From assembly GCA_963737625.1 (NCBI GenBank), contig CAVTTK010000002.1:1364001-1428000 (forward strand): a DNA stretch of 64,000 nucleotides. Reading direction: 5' to 3'. The DNA comes from Bog-756 sp963737625. GTDB lineage: Bacteria; Actinomycetota; Acidimicrobiia; Acidimicrobiales; RAAP-2. Made by a program: the position numbers and the translations under genes. The notes beneath the pieces are model-generated. The model ran no database searches and had not been told where the DNA came from. It worked only from the letters and a program-made list of their open reading frames with translations. Below, piece after piece: positions 26,318-34,553 of this stretch. Within the stretch, counting starts at the first letter, position 1. Each line of letters opens with the position of its first letter.

Positions 26318-27094
26318 TCAGGATGGGGACAGGGCAACTACCGGCGGCGTCACGTCACCAGTCCTATCTGATCCGGAGGCGAGAATCGGCGAAGGCTTGA
26401 ATCCCTTGACAATGAGATAGATGCCAAGCGACGCTTCCCACGCGATTTCGGGGAGTGCGAGTGCGGATGCTGCCGGGGAGCCGTTCTTGAATACGCCAAA
26501 AAGAATGGCGATCCCCGAAGCGAAGATCAGAGGGCCACCGATGATCCCCAGCATCGCCATGCCCCGAGGCACGAGGCCGGACTTGTACATAAGGTAACCG
26601 AGCAAGATCCCGTTTCCGAATCCTGCACAGAAGCCAGGTCCGAGCAGAAACGTCCAATCGTGAATGGCGACAAGGGATCGCTCGACCAAGGCAAGTGCGG
26701 CGGGATTCGACGCATTCACTCCCCCTACGTCGTGCCGGAGGGTTACGACAGACATGACGCTCACAATGCCGATGACGATGACCGTGGATTCGAGCGTTCG
26801 GCTCGCTACATACCCGAGACTGATGCTTTGGCTCTGGCGCTTGATGATCGGATACAGCACTACAGCGGTGGCGATGCCGGAAATCGCAAGGAAGACCTCA
26901 AGGGTCGCACCCAAGGCGATACCACCTGCACGGAGACCCCCGGAACCGAAGACATAGCTGATGTGCTTCAGGAGCGGTTGGTACAGAAGCAATGCAGGAA
27001 TCGAAGTTACGAAGGTAATCACAAACATCCAGCCTGCAATACGGGCGATTCATCTCTGTGCTTGGTTTGCGCAGTGGCGAGTAACTCTCCTCAT
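26318..27094 (-). pseudogene. DUF4386-type membrane protein with an early stop codon
   Basis: Multi-pass membrane protein of the DUF4386 type (about 240 residues, five to six hydrophobic segments such as FVITFVTSIPALLLYQPLL, GIALGATLEVFLAISGIATA and SLVAIHDWTFLLGPGFCAG). The natural start is ATG 27094, directly preceded by GGAGG, in frame with the rest. Codon 15 is TGA (27050-27052), followed at once by IARIAGW, the conserved N-terminus of the family. The first internal start (27028) would drop that motif. So this is a nonsense mutation, re-initiation, or a sequence error. No function is known for DUF4386. Confidence 0.7.
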
Positions 27095-27318
27095 CGTGCC
27101 TCCAACCCGTGAAGGGTCGCCACTGAGGTCGAGACACCAAGAACTTGCCAGCAGCCTGAACAAGGACTACCCGCCCACCGCCGGAAAGGGGACTGGCGTC
27201 AACCTACGCCTGGACAGAGACAATGACAATGGGAGTTGTCAAACAGCAACACGACTGACATGCGACCCTTCGGCCAACCGGCCCTCAGATACCCACCATC
27301 CCCGACGTACCGTTTGGG

Positions 27319-27490
27319 GCCACGGTTGAATCCTGCGACGTTCATCGGGCCGACCTCGACTCAGTCCAGCGAATCACTGGTTCGCCGCACGGGATCGCCC
27401 AGGAAGTCCGCCAAAGCAGCCGTTCTGGACGCAGGTAGTGCCTTCACCGATGCCCGCCGGCGAGTGGGGTGCTGAAACGGGTGTAGACCT
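27319..27490 (+). repeat. Dispersed intergenic repeat, copy F (long layout)
   Basis: Part of block one (CACGGTTGAATCCTGCGACG), core GCCGACCTCGACTCAGTCC, AGCGAATCACTGGTTCGCCG, CGGGATCGCCCAGGAAGTCC, GCCGTTCTGGACGCAGGTAG, and GAGTGGGGTGCTGAAACGGG with TGTAGACCT. It ends 27 bases upstream of a 55-codon ORF, whose leader it may provide. Confidence 0.6.
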
Positions 27491-27516
27491 GGCTCGTCGG
27501 AGGAACGAGGCCAGTT

Positions 27517-27684
27517 ATGGCCACTCAGCACGATTCGCCCACCTGCCCTGGATCAGCGACCTTCCCCGACGTAGTCAACGACCCGATCCTCGGTGAGTTG
27601 ACCTACGTCTGCGCCATATGCGGGGCAAGTGTGCCGAACTTCGAGCCTGTCTCAGTCCATCGGCACGCCCTCGCGTCGATCTGA
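27517..27684 (+). CDS. Small CxxC (zinc-ribbon-like) protein
   Basis: 55-residue ORF with GGAGGAACGAGG (27499-27510) as a plausible ribosome binding site. The centre reads LTYVCAICGASVPNF, a CxxC knuckle after a beta strand as in small zinc ribbons; a second partner Cys (PTCPGS) is near the N-terminus. It ends with HRHALASI. No family recognised. It starts right at the end of repeat copy F, which may carry its promoter. Confidence 0.5.
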   Translation: MATQHDSPTCPGSATFPDVVNDPILGELTYVCAICGASVPNFEPVSVHRHALASI

Positions 27685-28025
27685 GACGACCGTGTGCTGT
27701 CGGACTCCCAGAATGGAGATCGATCCTCCGGAGGGCAGCGGGCACCAATGACTTCGGGAATCTCATGAGCGTTCTCCGTCGATGCTCAGAAGTCATGTTG
27801 GCAAAATGTTGACAAGCGCCTGAGTCACACCGAACACCGATGACCAAGCGACGAAATGTTCCCTGGTAAATCCTGGTGTCGGAGGGGCGCATCCAAACAT
27901 AAGCACACCGGTTTGGCTGACGGAGTGGGTGGCTTAGGGGAAGGTAGGGGAAGGCTAGACCGCTACCGGAACCCTCCAGTAGCTAGGGACTCCCGAGTCC
28001 ATCTGACCCACCGCACGATCCCCGA
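27685..28025. other. Intergenic stretch with a tRNA-end-like sequence
   Basis: No gene supported. It contains a 14-base match to the 3' end of the tRNA-Leu gene (27874-27887), listed separately. Confidence 0.35.
27874..27887 (-). repeat. Possible relic att site: match to the tRNA-Leu 3' end
   Basis: TGGTGTCGGAGGGG is identical to positions 35872-35885, the CCA end and acceptor stem of tRNA-Leu read on the plus strand. It lies 3.3 kb left of the 31-base att repeat. A chance match is possible but a perfect 14-mer is unlikely over a few kilobases. Confidence 0.4.
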
Positions 28026-28811
28026 TCAGCCGATATCGATGCCCTGCTTTTCTGCGATCGCGCGGGCAGATCGTGAAAGGTCTGCCCACGAGAGGCGATT
28101 CCTTGCCGTATACGTGCTGACGCCCATTTCGTCCACACCGTTCGCCAACTCTCCTACCGCCTTCCTGTGCCGGCGGGAACCCGGGAAGAGCAGGAGCCAC
28201 TCGCCCTGCATCGTGAGTACAAGATCCCTCGACTTCGCCGGCAGAGTGTAGCGCTGTTGTTCAACAGCATCGAAGTGAAGTTGCCCCAACACCCATCCCT
28301 TTGAGGCCTTATAGCGATGTGTCCCCTTGTGGGGGATCCTGTTCACGACAGCTATCGAATCCGGACAACGAGCCCGAACCATCTGTTCTCTGAATCTCGT
28401 GACGGTCTCTTTCGCCGCCGTCCTGGCCAACTTCTCGGCTTGCATCTGTTTAGCGTGGAGGACCCTCGAAGCCTCTGCTGCTTCTTGTTCAGCCTTCCGC
28501 TGAGCGCCGTTCGCAGCTGCCACATGAGTTCCGCACAATCTGTGGTTACCGAGCAGCGAGCTGTGGTAGCCACAGACGGCGATCCCGCATTCACTGCAGA
28601 GTCCGATTGCAAATGTCCCACAACTGCACACGGCATCGCTTCGGGAACCGCCGCCTTCTTGATATTGATGCCCGCAAACTCTCTGATGCGGAACGACTGC
28701 AGACCCTCCAGGGACGGATTCAGGACCATGCCAAACCACGGTAGATTGGCAACTAAAGAGGCCGGGTGCGAGTTCCGCTCGTACATTTCCGCCGCACTGA
28801 GGACAACTCAT
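28026..28811 (-). CDS. Multi-cysteine zinc-ribbon / coiled-coil protein
   Basis: 261-residue protein of an unnamed actinobacterial type. The first 100 residues hold several metal-binding pairs: MSCPQCGGNV, RVCGHQYQ, CSCGTFAIGLCSECGIAVCG and LCGTH. A charged helix follows (KAEQEAAEASRVLHAKQMQ), likely a coiled coil, then a basic C-terminal domain with GWVLGQLHFD and GEWLLLFPGSRRHRKAVGEL. It resembles proteins often found on mobile or accessory DNA; no activity is known. A TAGGAT hexamer lies seven bases before the ATG. Intact, unlike most neighbours. Confidence 0.65.
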   Translation of the reverse strand: MSCPQCGGNVRAELAPGLFSCQSTVVWHGPESVPGGSAVVPHQRVCGHQYQEGGGSRSDAVCSCGTFAIGLCSECGIAVCGYHSSLLGNHRLCGTHVAAANGAQRKAEQEAAEASRVLHAKQMQAEKLARTAAKETVTRFREQMVRARCPDSIAVVNRIPHKGTHRYKASKGWVLGQLHFDAVEQQRYTLPAKSRDLVLTMQGEWLLLFPGSRRHRKAVGELANGVDEMGVSTYTARNRLSWADLSRSARAIAEKQGIDIG

Positions 28812-28818
28812 GAAGCGG

Positions 28819-28824
28819 ATCCTA
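28819..28824 (-). promoter_or_regulatory. -10 element TAGGAT, leaderless type
   Basis: Minus strand TAGGAT, seven bases, then ATG 28811 of the zinc-ribbon/coiled-coil gene; no ribosome binding site in between. Confidence 0.45.
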
Positions 28825-29037
28825 GTGATCCGTCCAGGTGGCGTGTCGATCTATGGGGACGCGAGCCGACCGTCACTCCTCAGACCTACGCTCGCCCCCA
28901 TCGACCACAATCCAACCTGCTTCGAGGGCCAATCCGGGAGATCCGAGTCGTTCGTCAATGGATTCCGGCTCTCGATCACTGACCTCCATGGTTTGATCAT
29001 TACCAACAGACAATGGAACGGCAACCGCTATTTCGGG

Positions 29038-29406
29038 CTAGTCGAATGGCGGAACGTCAAAGCCCTCGACACGGCCGCCTGTCCCATCGAGTCGCCCTTT
29101 ACCCACTCGACAGTCAGGGAACCTGAGTTCAAGCAGTTCGGCCATTAGGGCCTGAGCGTCAGCCTCTGAGATCTCGATATGGCCGTCCCATGAGGCCGGG
29201 CCTTCGAAGGGCTCATCAGGCTCGCCGAGAGGCCGGATCACCGACACCTTGACGTAGCCCACGAGCCGCGCAGAGGTCTCTAACCTTTTGGTCCCGTTAA
29301 CCCAAACCTCGACGGTTCCTACGTAGTGATTCCGCCGTTCCTTCACGGTGTCGACGGTAGCCCTCTGGGGTGAATATTTCGTCCCCTTGGTTTCCAGATC
29401 TGGCAC
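29038..29406 (-). CDS. Hypothetical protein
   Basis: 122-residue ORF from a GTG start. The middle looks like a beta-rich domain (HYVGTVEVWVNGTKRLETSA, VGYVKVSVIRPLGEP) followed by HIEISEADAQALMAELLEL, a plausible helix. No family recognised, no signal peptide, no good ribosome binding site. Composition supports coding; certainty is moderate. It lies between the zinc-ribbon gene and the broken repeat protein on the same strand. Confidence 0.45.
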   Translation of the reverse strand: MPDLETKGTKYSPQRATVDTVKERRNHYVGTVEVWVNGTKRLETSARLVGYVKVSVIRPLGEPDEPFEGPASWDGHIEISEADAQALMAELLELRFPDCRVGKGRLDGTGGRVEGFDVPPFD

Positions 29407-29424
29407 GGCTGTTCAGGGGAATCG

Positions 29425-30323
29425 CTACTCCTGGCCGTCCTGGCCGATCAGGGTATAGCCGCTTCCGTTCCGAATCATGCCCGAGATCGGTGCCGAGAGA
29501 GTCCGACCACCGGTTGAACCGTGGAACGTGGCGTCACCGAAGGTGAAGATCCCGCCATCCGACGCAACGAGCCAATAGACCCTTCCGTCTGGAGTTGGAG
29601 TCATGGCTTCGATCGGTTGATTGAGATGCGAGCCGCCCATCGACCCGTAGAACTGAGCGTCACCGAAGGTGAAGATCCCGCCATCGGTGGCCACCATCCA
29701 GTACCCGCCGCCGTCTGGTGTGACAGCCATGCCCACGATGGGCTTGTTTAGATGCGACCAACCCATGGACCCCAGGAAACCTGCGTCCCCAAAGGTGAAG
29801 ATGCCACCATCAGAAGCAACGAACCAGTACCCGTTGGCGTCCGCGGTGGGGCTCATGCCGACCATCGGCTGGTTCAGATGTTTTCCGGCCATATCACCGA
29901 AGTTCTGGGCGGGTGGACCGCTGAAGTCGCTCTCACCGATTACGGCACCACTCGAATCCTCGACCCAGGCGTTCCGCGAGATGGAGGAGCCGAAGCAGTT
30001 CGTACTGTTTTGCCACGCCGCCACTAGGTGGTCCTGGGTTCCGATGGTCGACGTGGCTCCGATCAGTTCGAGATTGCCCGCAGAGTCGAGCGAGTTGGCC
30101 GTATAGGTGACGGGGAAGTAGGGAAACCCGCTGTAGTCGGGGACGATGACGCCAGGCTGCACGGAGGCATCGGATGTCGACCTCAGGTCGCCTCCATCGG
30201 GAGCGCAATTCGGGGGACAGTATGCGGGGCATCCGAGGCACCGGCCGCCGTCGCTATTGATACTGCGCCGAACAGGGCCAGCCCAATGGGCAAGGCAAAC
30301 AAGACACGAGCGAGGGATTTCAT
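29425..30323 (-). pseudogene. Secreted DGG-F-FGDA repeat protein with its signal peptide out of frame
   Basis: The body (frame ending at 29425) has about four 42-residue repeats with consensus DGGIFTFGDA-x-F-x-GS and GYW-VA, the same module as in the glycosidase at 13309-15267. Its upstream continuation in frame is not protein-like, whereas another frame starting at ATG 30323 (AAGG upstream) encodes a clean signal peptide (KSLARVLFALPIGLALFG, then TAAGASDAP) and runs to a stop near 30186. One indel around 30180-30200 would join them. A formerly secreted surface protein, now inactive unless the sequence is wrong. Confidence 0.65.
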
Positions 30324-30599
30324 GGGATCCGCCTTCCTGGTCACTCTGCGGCGCTATCTCATCGCAATTCCTGGGGACGTGCTTTTGAGCCGTCAAGCCC
30401 TGCGAGAGGTCGAGGGTGGCGCGGTCACCGTGTACTCCCTACCTGCAGGACCACTCGGACATCCGACACGCACCCAGTACACCGCGGTAGTGGCTGTTTG
30501 ACGGTGATCGCGGCTGGAGGCTGGGGGAAACTGCGGCTGCTGCCATCGGTTCCAGTCAGGGTTTCAGGTCGAGCCAATCGTCACCCCCGAGGTTTTCGC

Positions 30600-31226
30600 T
30601 GCTGCTCAGCGACAAATGGAACCACGAGACGCTCCACTACCGATGCACCTTCCCGGCGAACTACGGCGCAGTGAAGGGTGATGGACCACCCCCGGTCGGT
30701 GTACGTCCGGGAGTCGGTCATCGCGCTGAGGCTGGACGAATGGCTAGGGAACCTTTTCGAACCCGCGAACCTCGACCTCACGTGTAAGCAGCTTGCCGCT
30801 GCCGGTGACCCTGACGAGGGAGCGGCACGCCGTCACGAGGCAGCGCAACGCAAGCTAGCCGACTGCGAGGACCGCCTGACGAAGTACCGCGCCGCCCTCG
30901 ACGGCGGCGCCGATCCGGTCGTGGTGGCTGGATGGATAGCGGAGGTCAAGGGAGCGCAGCTCGCGGCGGAGCGGGAGCTGGCCCAGTCTCGCGCGGGCGG
31001 CAAGATGACGGCTGAGGAGGTACGCCAGCTCTTGGAGGGTCTCAAGGACATACCGCAGGTCCTGGCCGACGCGGACCCGGCCATGAAGGCCAAGGTCTAT
31101 GCCCAGCTCGGCGTCAGGATCACCTACGAGCCGGGCGACCGCCTAGTGGTGGCAGAGGCCCGTCTCGCGTGTACAACACCGGGGGTGTCGGAGGGGGGAC
31201 TTGAACCCCCACGCTTGGGGCAATAG
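30600..31226 (+). pseudogene. C-terminal remnant of a large serine recombinase
   Basis: The fragment begins within the recombinase zinc-ribbon region (WNHETLHYRCTFPANYGAV), shifts frame near 30674, and continues as HPRSVYVRESVIALRLDEWL and a coiled-coil segment (RRHEAAQRKLADCEDRLTKY) to VYAQLGVRITYEP, the standard C-terminus of actinobacterial serine integrases. The catalytic N-terminal domain is absent. The reading frame runs straight into the att repeat at 31184-31214, so the original gene ended at this attachment site, which suggests it belonged to an earlier element using the same tRNA. Confidence 0.7.
31184..31214 (+). repeat. Left attachment site (31-base repeat of tRNA-Leu 3' end)
   Basis: Identical over 31 bases to 35873-35903, beginning GGTGTCGGAGGGGGGACTTG and covering the acceptor and T arms of tRNA-Leu. 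Only the tRNA 3' half is present, so this is an att duplication and not a second tRNA gene. Confidence 0.85.
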
Positions 31227-31325
31227 ACCCAATCCCTTCAGGAAAATCTTGCCTGGTCGGCATGAACGGGAGGTAGCATTTCGTCCGGTGTCGGCTCGAG
31301 TGACGAACCGATTGCCGTTAGTGAT

Positions 31326-32734
31326 TCGGGTCGCGTCCCGCCGAGTGGTGGGGATTGAGCATGCAATCCTCGGCGGCGATCAGTCAGAGGGCGTGAGCTC
31401 TTTGACTGGCGCATCGTCATTATCCACGACGCGGTAGAGCTTGGCCATAGAGGCTTCGGAGAAGTACCTCCGCTCGGCCGACACCCACTCGTCGTGGACG
31501 TCGAGGAGGACCGCTCCACCGAGTCGGATGACCGAGGCCTCGTTGGGGAAGATGCCGACGACCCGGCACCGCCGCTTCAGCTCCTTGTTGAGCCGCTCGA
31601 GCGGGTTGGTCGACCAGATCTGACGCCAGTGCTCGGTCGGGAAGGCGGTGAAGGCGAGGACCTCCTCCTTGGCTCCGACCATGAGGGCGGCGCCCTTGTC
31701 GAACCGGTCCTCCAGGGTGGTGACCACCTGGTCCCACTGGGCGTGCATGTCGGCCCCGGACACCTGGGCGAAGACGGTCTTGAAGGCGGCCGACACCATG
31801 GGCTGGTGGCCCTTGGGGATCATGGCCAGCAGGTTCCGGGCGAAGTGGACCCGACAGCGCTGGTGGGAGGCCCCCTGGAAGCACCGCTTGATGGCCGCCA
31901 CCAGGCCGGCGTGCTGGTCGGAGATGACCAGCTGCACACCGTCGAGGCCCCGGGCCCGGAGCCTCCGCAGGAACTCCCGCCAGAAGACCTCGTTCTCCGA
32001 GTCGCCGACGTCGATGCCCAGGATCTCCCGGTGCCCGGTGGCCGACACCCCGGTGGCGATGACCACCGCCTTGGAGGTCACCTGGTGGTGCTCTCGGACG
32101 TGGAGGTAGGTGGCGTCCAGATACACGTAGGGGAAGGCCACGTGGTCGAGCCTCCGCTCCCGGAAGCGAGTCGACCACCTCGTCCAACTCGGCACAGATC
32201 CGGGACACCTCGGACCGGCTGATGCCCGAGCTCACCCCGAGGGCCGCCACCAGCTCGTCGACGGCCCGGGTGGAGACCCCGTGCACATAGGCCTCCATGA
32301 CCACGGCATAGAGGGCCTGGTCGATCCGCCGGCGGGGCTCCAGGATCGAGGGGAAGAAGCTGCCCTTCCGGAGCTTGGGGATGGCCAGCTCCACGTCGCC
32401 GGCCTTGGTCGAGAGCACCCGGGCCCGGTGCCCGTTGCGCTCGTTGCTCCGGGACTCGGTGCGCTCATAGCGGTCCGCCCCGATCTGGGCGGTGAGCTCG
32501 ACCTCGATCAGCTCCTGGCAGACCAGGGCGGCTGCTTCGTTGATGAGGTCGAGGCCCTCACCGGTTCGGAAGGCATCGAGTAGTTCGGACAGGACAGACT
32601 GATCCAGGGCCATCGGTGGTGTCTCCTTTGGTGGGTTCGGCTAGGAACACACCGAGGATCACGCCGATGGCCCCACCTACTGGTGGATGCCCCGGCTCAC
32701 CTCAAAGCCCACCACGTGAGGGGACGCCACCCGA
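31326..32734 (-). mobile_element. IS256-family insertion sequence
   Basis: About 1.4 kb, bounded by imperfect terminal inverted repeats: left 31326-31360 (TCGGGTCGCGTCCC... GTGGTGGG..TTGAG) and right 32700-32734 as the reverse complement (TCGGGTGGCGTCCC... GTGGTGGG..TTGAG), 27 of 35 positions matching by eye. No exact target duplication was found (TTAGTGAT versus TTGCTGTT at the two ends), consistent with an old insertion. Confidence 0.72.
31380..32613 (-). pseudogene. IS256-family (mutator-type) transposase, frameshifted
   Basis: DDE transposase. The N-terminal part (ATG 32613) has TAQIGADRYERTESRSNERN and FFPSILEPRRRIDQALYAVV. After VSRICAELDEVVDS an extra base near 32165 moves the homology to the next frame: YVYLDATYLHVRE (first Asp), LVISDQHAGLVAAI (second Asp), FQGASHQRCRVHFARN and STNPLERLNKELKRRCRVVG (the Glu), ending at 31380. 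Together about 410 residues, the family norm. All three catalytic residues survive, so one base is the only visible lesion. IS256 members are not known to need programmed frameshifting, so it is called broken. Confidence 0.85.
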
Positions 32735-32760
32735 TTGCTGTTTGGGGGGGTCGCTGAAGT

Positions 32761-32789
32761 TGCGATGACATTACGGTGACATTTGGTAA
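32761..32789 (+). repeat. Paired arm-type repeat, left copy
   Basis: TGCGATGACAT followed by TACGGTGACATTTGGTA: the same two-part unit as the two copies next to the integrase (35718 and 35791). It lies just inside the IS256 element, as expected for a left attP arm pushed away from the left att site by the IS. Confidence 0.45.
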
Positions 32790-33026
32790 CAGCTTTCGTG
32801 CCATGACACTTGCCGTAAGGGCTAGTGCCAGTCACTCCCCCGCCAGAGCAGCACTTCGGTGACGGGCGCTACGCCAGCATTTCACCTCTCCGTAGGGGGT
32901 CAGAAGGTGTAGGCGGAGGATCCCACCAGGAACGTAGGACATGGCGTGTCGCCGAGATTGACTGAGTAGCTGGCCACGGCACCAGGTGTGAGGTCTGCAT
33001 TTCCGTCCGTGAACCGCTCTCAGCCG

Positions 33027-33679
33027 TCACAAATGCTCCGTTGCGTCGAAGCAGTAAACATTGGCTTCAATGGGGACCTTGACCGTAACCTTTCCGGAGT
33101 TCGTCACAGCGCCGACCACTGATGGAAGGTTGGGGTCCGTACCAGCGTTGGCTTGGGTCACCTGGACATTGAGATGTGTCGAGCTAGCTCCGTCCTGGTA
33201 GGTCACCTTGAACTGGAAGGTCGCCCCAACCGGAACCGAACCTGAGAAGTAGGCAAACCCGAACGCCACCTGTCCCGGACCTACATTGACGGGCTCGAAT
33301 CCTTGACTGTCGCCCGAACCTACGACCTTGCCGGTCGAGTCCACAGCGGGCCCGCCACTTCGATGTGCGAGATCGTGCCATTGGTCCCGTTACCGACCAC
33401 GACCGGAACGGTAGCTCCGACGGTCCCGCTCGCCGACCCAGTCTCGATGATCGCGACCTTGCCCGGAACGAGTGCAGGGATCGTCGGGTGAGCCGTTCCC
33501 GTTAGAAGCGGAGAAACTGTCCCCGTCGCTGGTGCCGTCGGCGTCGTGGTCTTGGAGGGCCCGGTCGTCTGCGACCCAGCCCCGGTTGTCGCCGTATTGT
33601 TGACCCCGACCTTCGGGGACGAGCAAGCAACAAGGGTGAGACCTGCAACCGCCAGGAGGATGATGGACGTTCGCTTCAT
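33027..33679 (-). pseudogene. Secreted lipoprotein, frameshifted
   Basis: Starts at ATG 33679 with AAGGCGG upstream. The signal peptide ends in the lipobox LVACSS (Cys at about residue 19), then a Thr/Pro-rich linker and VPVVVGNGTNGTISHIEVAG. Near 33345 one base shifts the frame; the continuation SGDSQGFEPVNVGPGQVAFG, FKVTYQDGASSTHLNVQV and VPIEANVYCFDATEHL ends at 33027. The whole would be about 217 residues with a beta-sandwich-like (FxLYD-type) domain. Function unknown. The lesion fits the general decay of the element. Confidence 0.65.
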
Positions 33680-33750
33680 ATTTCCGCCTTCTGCATCAGT
33701 GACTCGAGTCCCGTGGCTTTCTTATTGTCATTCCTTCTGACAATCGGTTC

Positions 33751-34140
33751 TCACAAGTTCTTGAAGGCGTTATTGACGATGATGAAGCCGACAATTGACA
33801 GCACGATCGCAAGGCCTCCGAGGAGCGTCCCTGTGATTGCCATGCCCTTTCTCGGCTCGCCACGCAACGCCTTTCGCCACGCAACCCCACCTAAGACCAC
33901 CGCCACCACTCCGAGGGCCAACGCAGGTACAGCCAGGAGGGGGATAAGGCCCACAACGACGCCTACGATTCCGCAAACAAGAGCACCTACGGCTTGTCCA
34001 TTGCTGGGCACTGGTTGCACGTAGATCACGGATGCTGGAGCCTGGGGGCCAGAGGGAGCCTGCGGCGGATACCAGTTGCCATCCGACGCTTTCCAGTAGC
34101 CGGGGCCGGGGGGCATCTCGTAGTCTGGGGCTTGGACCAT
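33751..34140 (-). CDS. DUF2510 / DUF4190-type small membrane protein
   Basis: 129 residues. The N-terminus has the DUF2510-like motif GPGYWKASDGNWYPPQAPSG, a short repeat common at the cytoplasmic face of actinobacterial membrane proteins. Two transmembrane helices follow (VGALVCGIVGVVVGLIPLLA and AITGTLLGGLAIVLSIVGFI) separated by GGVAWRKALRGEPRKG, as in DUF4190. AAGGAG lies just before the ATG. One of the few intact genes in the element; function unknown. Confidence 0.75.
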   Translation of the reverse strand: MVQAPDYEMPPGPGYWKASDGNWYPPQAPSGPQAPASVIYVQPVPSNGQAVGALVCGIVGVVVGLIPLLAVPALALGVVAVVLGGVAWRKALRGEPRKGMAITGTLLGGLAIVLSIVGFIIVNNAFKNL

Positions 34141-34341
34141 GGAAGCCGCTCCTTCTATCCCTGCTCAGGCGTGTCATTGCGACACTGATGCTCCAAGGGA
34201 GAGGGAGTCCTTCGTCCCTAGTGTGGTCCCTGGTCACTGGAGCGCAAAGGGTCGAAAGTCACTTCTTGGCCGTGTGGTCAGATCGGGGCTTCGGCTGGGT
34301 TATGACAATCGCAGATGGACCCGCAACTGTGGCCTTGCTAG

Positions 34342-34488
34342 TGCCCCAGTCACTCTCCCGGCGTAGCCCGACTCCCCAAGGCCCAGCTCGCCCACCACGC
34401 CGAGGCGTTCTGCTTCCTGTCGGAGGTCATCGAGGCGCACGAGCAAGCCGTGGCCAGCGGGGATGGTGACGTGCTGCGCCCCATCTGA
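34342..34488 (+). pseudogene. Decayed helical ORF in front of the integrase
   Basis: No start codon remains after the TAG at 34339, but the frame reads QLAHHAEAFCFLSEVIEAHE then QAVASGDGDVLRPI and a stop at 34488. One extra C near 34480 would carry it on as HLIAALREAGKDWRRIW toward the integrase start. The helical, charged pattern suggests a small regulator or a recombination-linked protein; no family is recognised. Confidence 0.35.
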
Positions 34489-34553
34489 TTGCCGCCCTCC
34501 GAGAGGCGGGCAAGGACTGGCGAAGGATCTGGACACCGACACGAAGGAGATTC

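Noticed and set aside
24374..27490. CRISPR array
   Set aside because: The repeats are few, of unequal length and spacing, separated by genes, and no cas genes are present.
28810..29148. Plus-strand 112-codon ORF
   Set aside because: Overlaps the start region of the zinc-ribbon gene and the end of the hypothetical minus-strand gene; composition is not convincing and no ribosome binding site is seen.
31184..31226. Second tRNA-Leu gene
   Set aside because: Only the T arm and acceptor 3' strand are present; no anticodon arm or 5' half. It is an att duplication.
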